Source: JAHBVY01 sp964415255 (GTDB lineage: Bacteria; Myxococcota_A; Polyangia; Polyangiales; Polyangiaceae). From it: a DNA stretch of 64,000 nucleotides. The position numbers and the translations under genes were made by a program. How positions within the stretch are numbered: position 1 is the stretch's first letter; every line of letters starts with the position of its first letter. A model generated the notes under the pieces. That model was not told the origin of the DNA. It ran no database searches and worked only from the letters and a program-made list of their open reading frames with translations. This document shows, one piece after another, positions 61,446 through 64,000 of this stretch. The stretch is from NCBI GenBank assembly GCA_964415255.1, contig CAYQAC010000008.1, positions 1 to 64,000 on the forward strand. Reading direction: 5' to 3'.

Positions 61446-62444
61446 ATGTCGTTGTTTCATTCTTCTAGTTCATCGTCGCTGTCCCTAGGCGTCGCGCTCG
61501 CGTGGACCGCGCTCGCGTCGCCAGTGAGCGCGGAGCCCACGCCGAGCGCGGATGAGCGCCACCAGTTGGCGGTGAAGGCGCTCCACGAGGGTGAGGTGGA
61601 GGTGGCCGAGGCGCACCTCACGGCCTTGTGGGCGGTCGAGCAGTCGGCGCGCGTGGCGTGCGATCTGGGGCTCTCGCTCAGCCTGCTGGAGCGGTGGCCC
61701 AGCGCCGCGGCGATGATGGAGCGCTGCGTGGACCTCGCCGGCTCGCGCGCTGGGGAGCGCACCCGCGCCGCGCACCGTACCGCGATGGAGAAGGTGCAGC
61801 GGGTAGATGTAGTCACGAACCCTGACGGAGCGGCGGTGGCGGTGAGCGGCGCCGCGCGCGGCGAGCGCTCGCTCTACGTGGCGCCAGGGCCTTACGAGCT
61901 GGTGGTGTCACACCCAGGATACATCACGGCCACCCGCGAGCTGACCGCCGTAGCCGGCGGACAGACGACCTACGACATCACCTTGGAGCGGGGCCCGGTG
62001 GCGCCTGCGTCAGGGCCCGGCGAGCCCATCGCGGGGCCCTCGCCGGAGCTGCCCCCCCAGGACAGCTCGGGGGGGCTGGATTATTCCGTGCGGAATTGGG
62101 TGGTGGTCGGGGCGGGGGTGGTGGCGCTGGGATCATTCGTGGCGGCGGCCGTCTTCAACTCGAAGGCGAGCTCATCGGAGGGCCGCTGGCATGAGCTGGG
62201 CGGTGACCGTTGCGAACCTACAAGTAGTGAGCCTAGCTGCTTGGAGGCCAACGACGTGTGGTCGGACTGGCGTCGTCAGGGCACCACGCGTGATGTGTTC
62301 TTGGGGGTGGGCGTGGGGGCAGCGGCGCTGGGTGTCGTGGCCTACCTGCTGTGGCCGGAGCCAAGCCCGAAGGCGGGTTGGCTCACGCAGGGGCCGCGGG
62401 TGGGCGCTGGTGGAGGCCAGTGGGTCGTGTCAGGGAGCTTCTAG
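61446..62444 (+). CDS. PEGA-domain membrane protein
   Basis: 332 residues: signal-like N-terminus (MSLFHSSSSSSLSLGVALAW), a TPR-like helical part (ERHQLAVKALHEGEVEVAE), a PEGA domain (about 122-182, VDVVTNPDGAAVAVSGAARGERSLYVAPGPYELVV), a Pro linker and two membrane segments (about 222-243, 285-300). PEGA domains stiffen surface proteins in Myxococcota. It follows the kinase and partner genes by 95 nt and may share their transcript or respond to them. Confidence 0.85.
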   Translation: MSLFHSSSSSSLSLGVALAWTALASPVSAEPTPSADERHQLAVKALHEGEVEVAEAHLTALWAVEQSARVACDLGLSLSLLERWPSAAAMMERCVDLAGSRAGERTRAAHRTAMEKVQRVDVVTNPDGAAVAVSGAARGERSLYVAPGPYELVVSHPGYITATRELTAVAGGQTTYDITLERGPVAPASGPGEPIAGPSPELPPQDSSGGLDYSVRNWVVVGAGVVALGSFVAAAVFNSKASSSEGRWHELGGDRCEPTSSEPSCLEANDVWSDWRRQGTTRDVFLGVGVGAAALGVVAYLLWPEPSPKAGWLTQGPRVGAGGGQWVVSGSF

Positions 62445-62550
62445 GCGGATGATGCAGGATCCGCGCGTTCATGGGTTGGTCGACGGTGACGTGTTCAAAC
62501 TTGGCGTCTCGCTAGAGGAGCCGCGCAAATCTATCGCTAGGAGATTGATG

Positions 62551-64000
62551 ATGAAGTTCTTTCGCTCGAGCAGCTTGGGAGTCCTTGGTTTGGTCGTCAG
62601 CGTTGCGCCGGGCTGCGCCCCTAGCGCGCCGGACTGTGGGAGTGACAACAGCTGTGGTAACGGAGGGACGGCGGGCACTGGGGGGCTGGCGGGGACAGGT
62701 GGTGTTGGTGGAGCTGGTGGGGTGTCTGGTTCTGGGGGCGCAGCGGGCACTGGAGCGAGCGGTGGTGCTGGTGGCGTGGGTGGTTCAGGGGGGACAGGTC
62801 CGCATTGTGATGAGTCTTTGAGTCCGGCTGAGGATTCGTGCGTGATAGCGGATGAGCTGGCGGTGTTTGTGAGTCCTGCGGGTGAGTCGGGTGCTGCAGG
62901 GACTCGGGCGGAGCCGCTTGGGAGCGTGCAGGCTGGTTTGGTGAAGGCGAAGGCTGAGGGTAAGCGGCTGTTTGTCTGCGCGGATGGGGGTGATTATGCG
63001 GAGAACGTTTCTCTTGGGGCTGGGCTGGCTGGCGTGGAGGTTTGGGGTGGTTTCAAGTGTGATGGGTGGGGTTTTGACTCTGCGTTGAAGGCGACTGTGG
63101 CGCCGGCGAGTGGGGTGCCCTTTACGGCGACTGGCATTGATGCGGAGACTTCATTTCGTTTCGTGAGGTTTCGGGCTCCGGTGGGGGTGGCGCCAGGGGG
63201 GAGCAGTGTGGGTGGTTTTGTTGCGGACTCGAGTGGGTTGAGTTTTGAGCAGGTGGAGTTCATAGCGCGAGAGGGTGCGAGCGGTGCGAGCGGGGTGCGC
63301 AGTGATGTGGGTGCGCCTGGTAGTAGTATTGATGGTGACAGCGCGAGTGGGATCAACGCAGGGGAGGGGACTGCTATGACATGTGCTCACACGGGCGAAG
63401 GGACGACTGGAGCGCCGGGAGGCAGAGGGGGTACGGTCCCTGGCCCGGGCGGCAACGGCACCCCCGCCATCACGACCCCGAACCCCAACGGCGGTAAGGG
63501 CGGTGAAGTGGGCGCTAGTTGCTCAGAAGGTGGCGGTGGTCGCGACGGCAACCCCGGTTCTGGCGGCACGTTAGGCACCGGGGCCGCAACGCTCGGCACC
63601 CTGACCGCCAGCGGCTGGGTGCCACAGGCTGGCACTGGCGGCTCTCACGGTCAGGTGGGGCAGGGCGGCGGTGGTGGTCGTGGCGGGTTGACTGGCGGTG
63701 GTGGAGGCGGTGGCGCGGGAGGCTGCGGTGGGGCGCCTGGCGGCGGGGGTGGTGGTGGTGGTGCGAGCGTGGCGCTGTTGCTGTTCAACGCGCCGGTGCA
63801 GCTGAAGGACGTGCAGCTGACGGCGGGTGATGGTGGGGATGGCGGGGTGGGGGCTGAGGGGCAAGGAGGGTTAGACGGGGGTGCAGCGGGACTGCCGGCT
63901 ACGAGCGGGTGCATGGCAGGCGAAGGTGGTCGTGGCGGCGCCGGCGGTGGCGGTGGCGGTGGCGCGGGCGGCGTGTCCGCCGGCGTGTTGCACGTAGGCG
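62551..64000 (+). CDS. Gly-rich lipoprotein, open at the window end
   Basis: At least 483 residues. AGGAG lies 7 nt before ATG 62551, so I choose it over the adjacent ATG 62548. Lipobox VAPGCAPS after a short signal (Cys about 22), a Gly/Ser/Thr linker (about 37-85), a domain with CDESLSPAEDSC, RLFVCADGGDYAENVSLGAG and VWGGFKCDGWGF, then a very Gly-rich region with DGGDGGVG-type runs and a sudden return to high GC after about nt 63420. No stop codon before 64000. The middle part (62820-63380) uses far more GTG/TTT/GGT-type T-rich codons than neighbours. Resembles myxobacterial PE-PGRS-like surface proteins, family unknown. Confidence 0.82.
   Translation, partial: MKFFRSSSLGVLGLVVSVAPGCAPSAPDCGSDNSCGNGGTAGTGGLAGTGGVGGAGGVSGSGGAAGTGASGGAGGVGGSGGTGPHCDESLSPAEDSCVIADELAVFVSPAGESGAAGTRAEPLGSVQAGLVKAKAEGKRLFVCADGGDYAENVSLGAGLAGVEVWGGFKCDGWGFDSALKATVAPASGVPFTATGIDAETSFRFVRFRAPVGVAPGGSSVGGFVADSSGLSFEQVEFIAREGASGASGVRSDVGAPGSSIDGDSASGINAGEGTAMTCAHTGEGTTGAPGGRGGTVPGPGGNGTPAITTPNPNGGKGGEVGASCSEGGGGRDGNPGSGGTLGTGAATLGTLTASGWVPQAGTGGSHGQVGQGGGGGRGGLTGGGGGGGAGGCGGAPGGGGGGGGASVALLLFNAPVQLKDVQLTAGDGGDGGVGAEGQGGLDGGAAGLPATSGCMAGEGGRGGAGGGGGGGAGGVSAGVLHVG

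Overview
The window is a high-GC chromosome segment, most likely from a member of the Myxococcota (Polyangiales/Sandaracinaceae-like deltaproteobacterial lineage). The signs are three Hanks-type Ser/Thr kinases in 64 kb, many lipoproteins with Gly/Ser-Gly linkers after the lipobox, a TIGR04551-like porin, an AgmX/PglI-like C-terminus, an OmpA protein with thrombospondin type 3 repeats, PEGA and HEAT proteins, and strong G/C third-position use. Lineage is inferred from gene content; no rRNA is present. The sequence is a draft assembly: it holds four 10-N gaps and one 100-N gap, and two of them break genes (the MacA adaptor and a small lipoprotein).

Layout. 0-4 kb: end of acetyl-CoA synthetase, rpsT with a small upstream partner gene, and an ECF sigma factor translationally coupled to a membrane-anchored AgmX-like partner. 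4-8.5 kb: a MacAB-type exporter with a separate ATPase and two tandem permeases. 8.5-11.7 kb: a multi-S1 RNA-binding protein and the Mrp/ApbC Fe-S carrier. 11.9-23.2 kb: an envelope region with two very Cys-rich lipoproteins, four thioredoxin-fold (TlpA-like) lipoproteins, a beta-barrel-like protein, a Gly-linker lipoprotein and an OmpA protein. 23.6-31.5 kb: zinc-ribbon Ser/Thr kinase, TIGR04551-like porin, HEAT protein, glycosyltransferase, and a second kinase. 31.6-38.3 kb: a large protein with a degenerate M48-like domain, alaS and murB. 39-46.3 kb: a HARE-HTH/Mrr-like protein, a LolB-like lipoprotein, a glycerophosphodiesterase, two paralogous lipoproteins, a DprA-like protein and trmFO. 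46.5-57.7 kb: tRNA-Gly with a textbook promoter, a CPA1 antiporter, a RelA/SpoT enzyme with two ACT-like segments, hemW, an AidB-like acyl-CoA dehydrogenase, a small membrane protein, a dihydrouridine synthase and a DUF1704 (QEGLA) protein. 57.9-64 kb: a third kinase coupled to a membrane partner, a PEGA protein, and a long Gly-rich lipoprotein running off the window end.

The most unusual signal is at the DNA level. A 15-bp interrupted palindrome (GTCAG-N5-CTGAC and near matches) recurs between genes and inside reading frames, including a 75-bp tandem duplication within hemW. A second dispersed repeat (GCGCGGTGCC followed by AAACCCCC and AAACCCC) recurs mostly in short intergenic gaps. Several minus-strand genes have their last codons plus stop duplicated just downstream, and short tandem repeats occur inside alaS, the sigma partner, the kinase partner and intergenic regions. 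Together these suggest a genome with active short-repeat proliferation that tolerates in-frame insertions in housekeeping genes.
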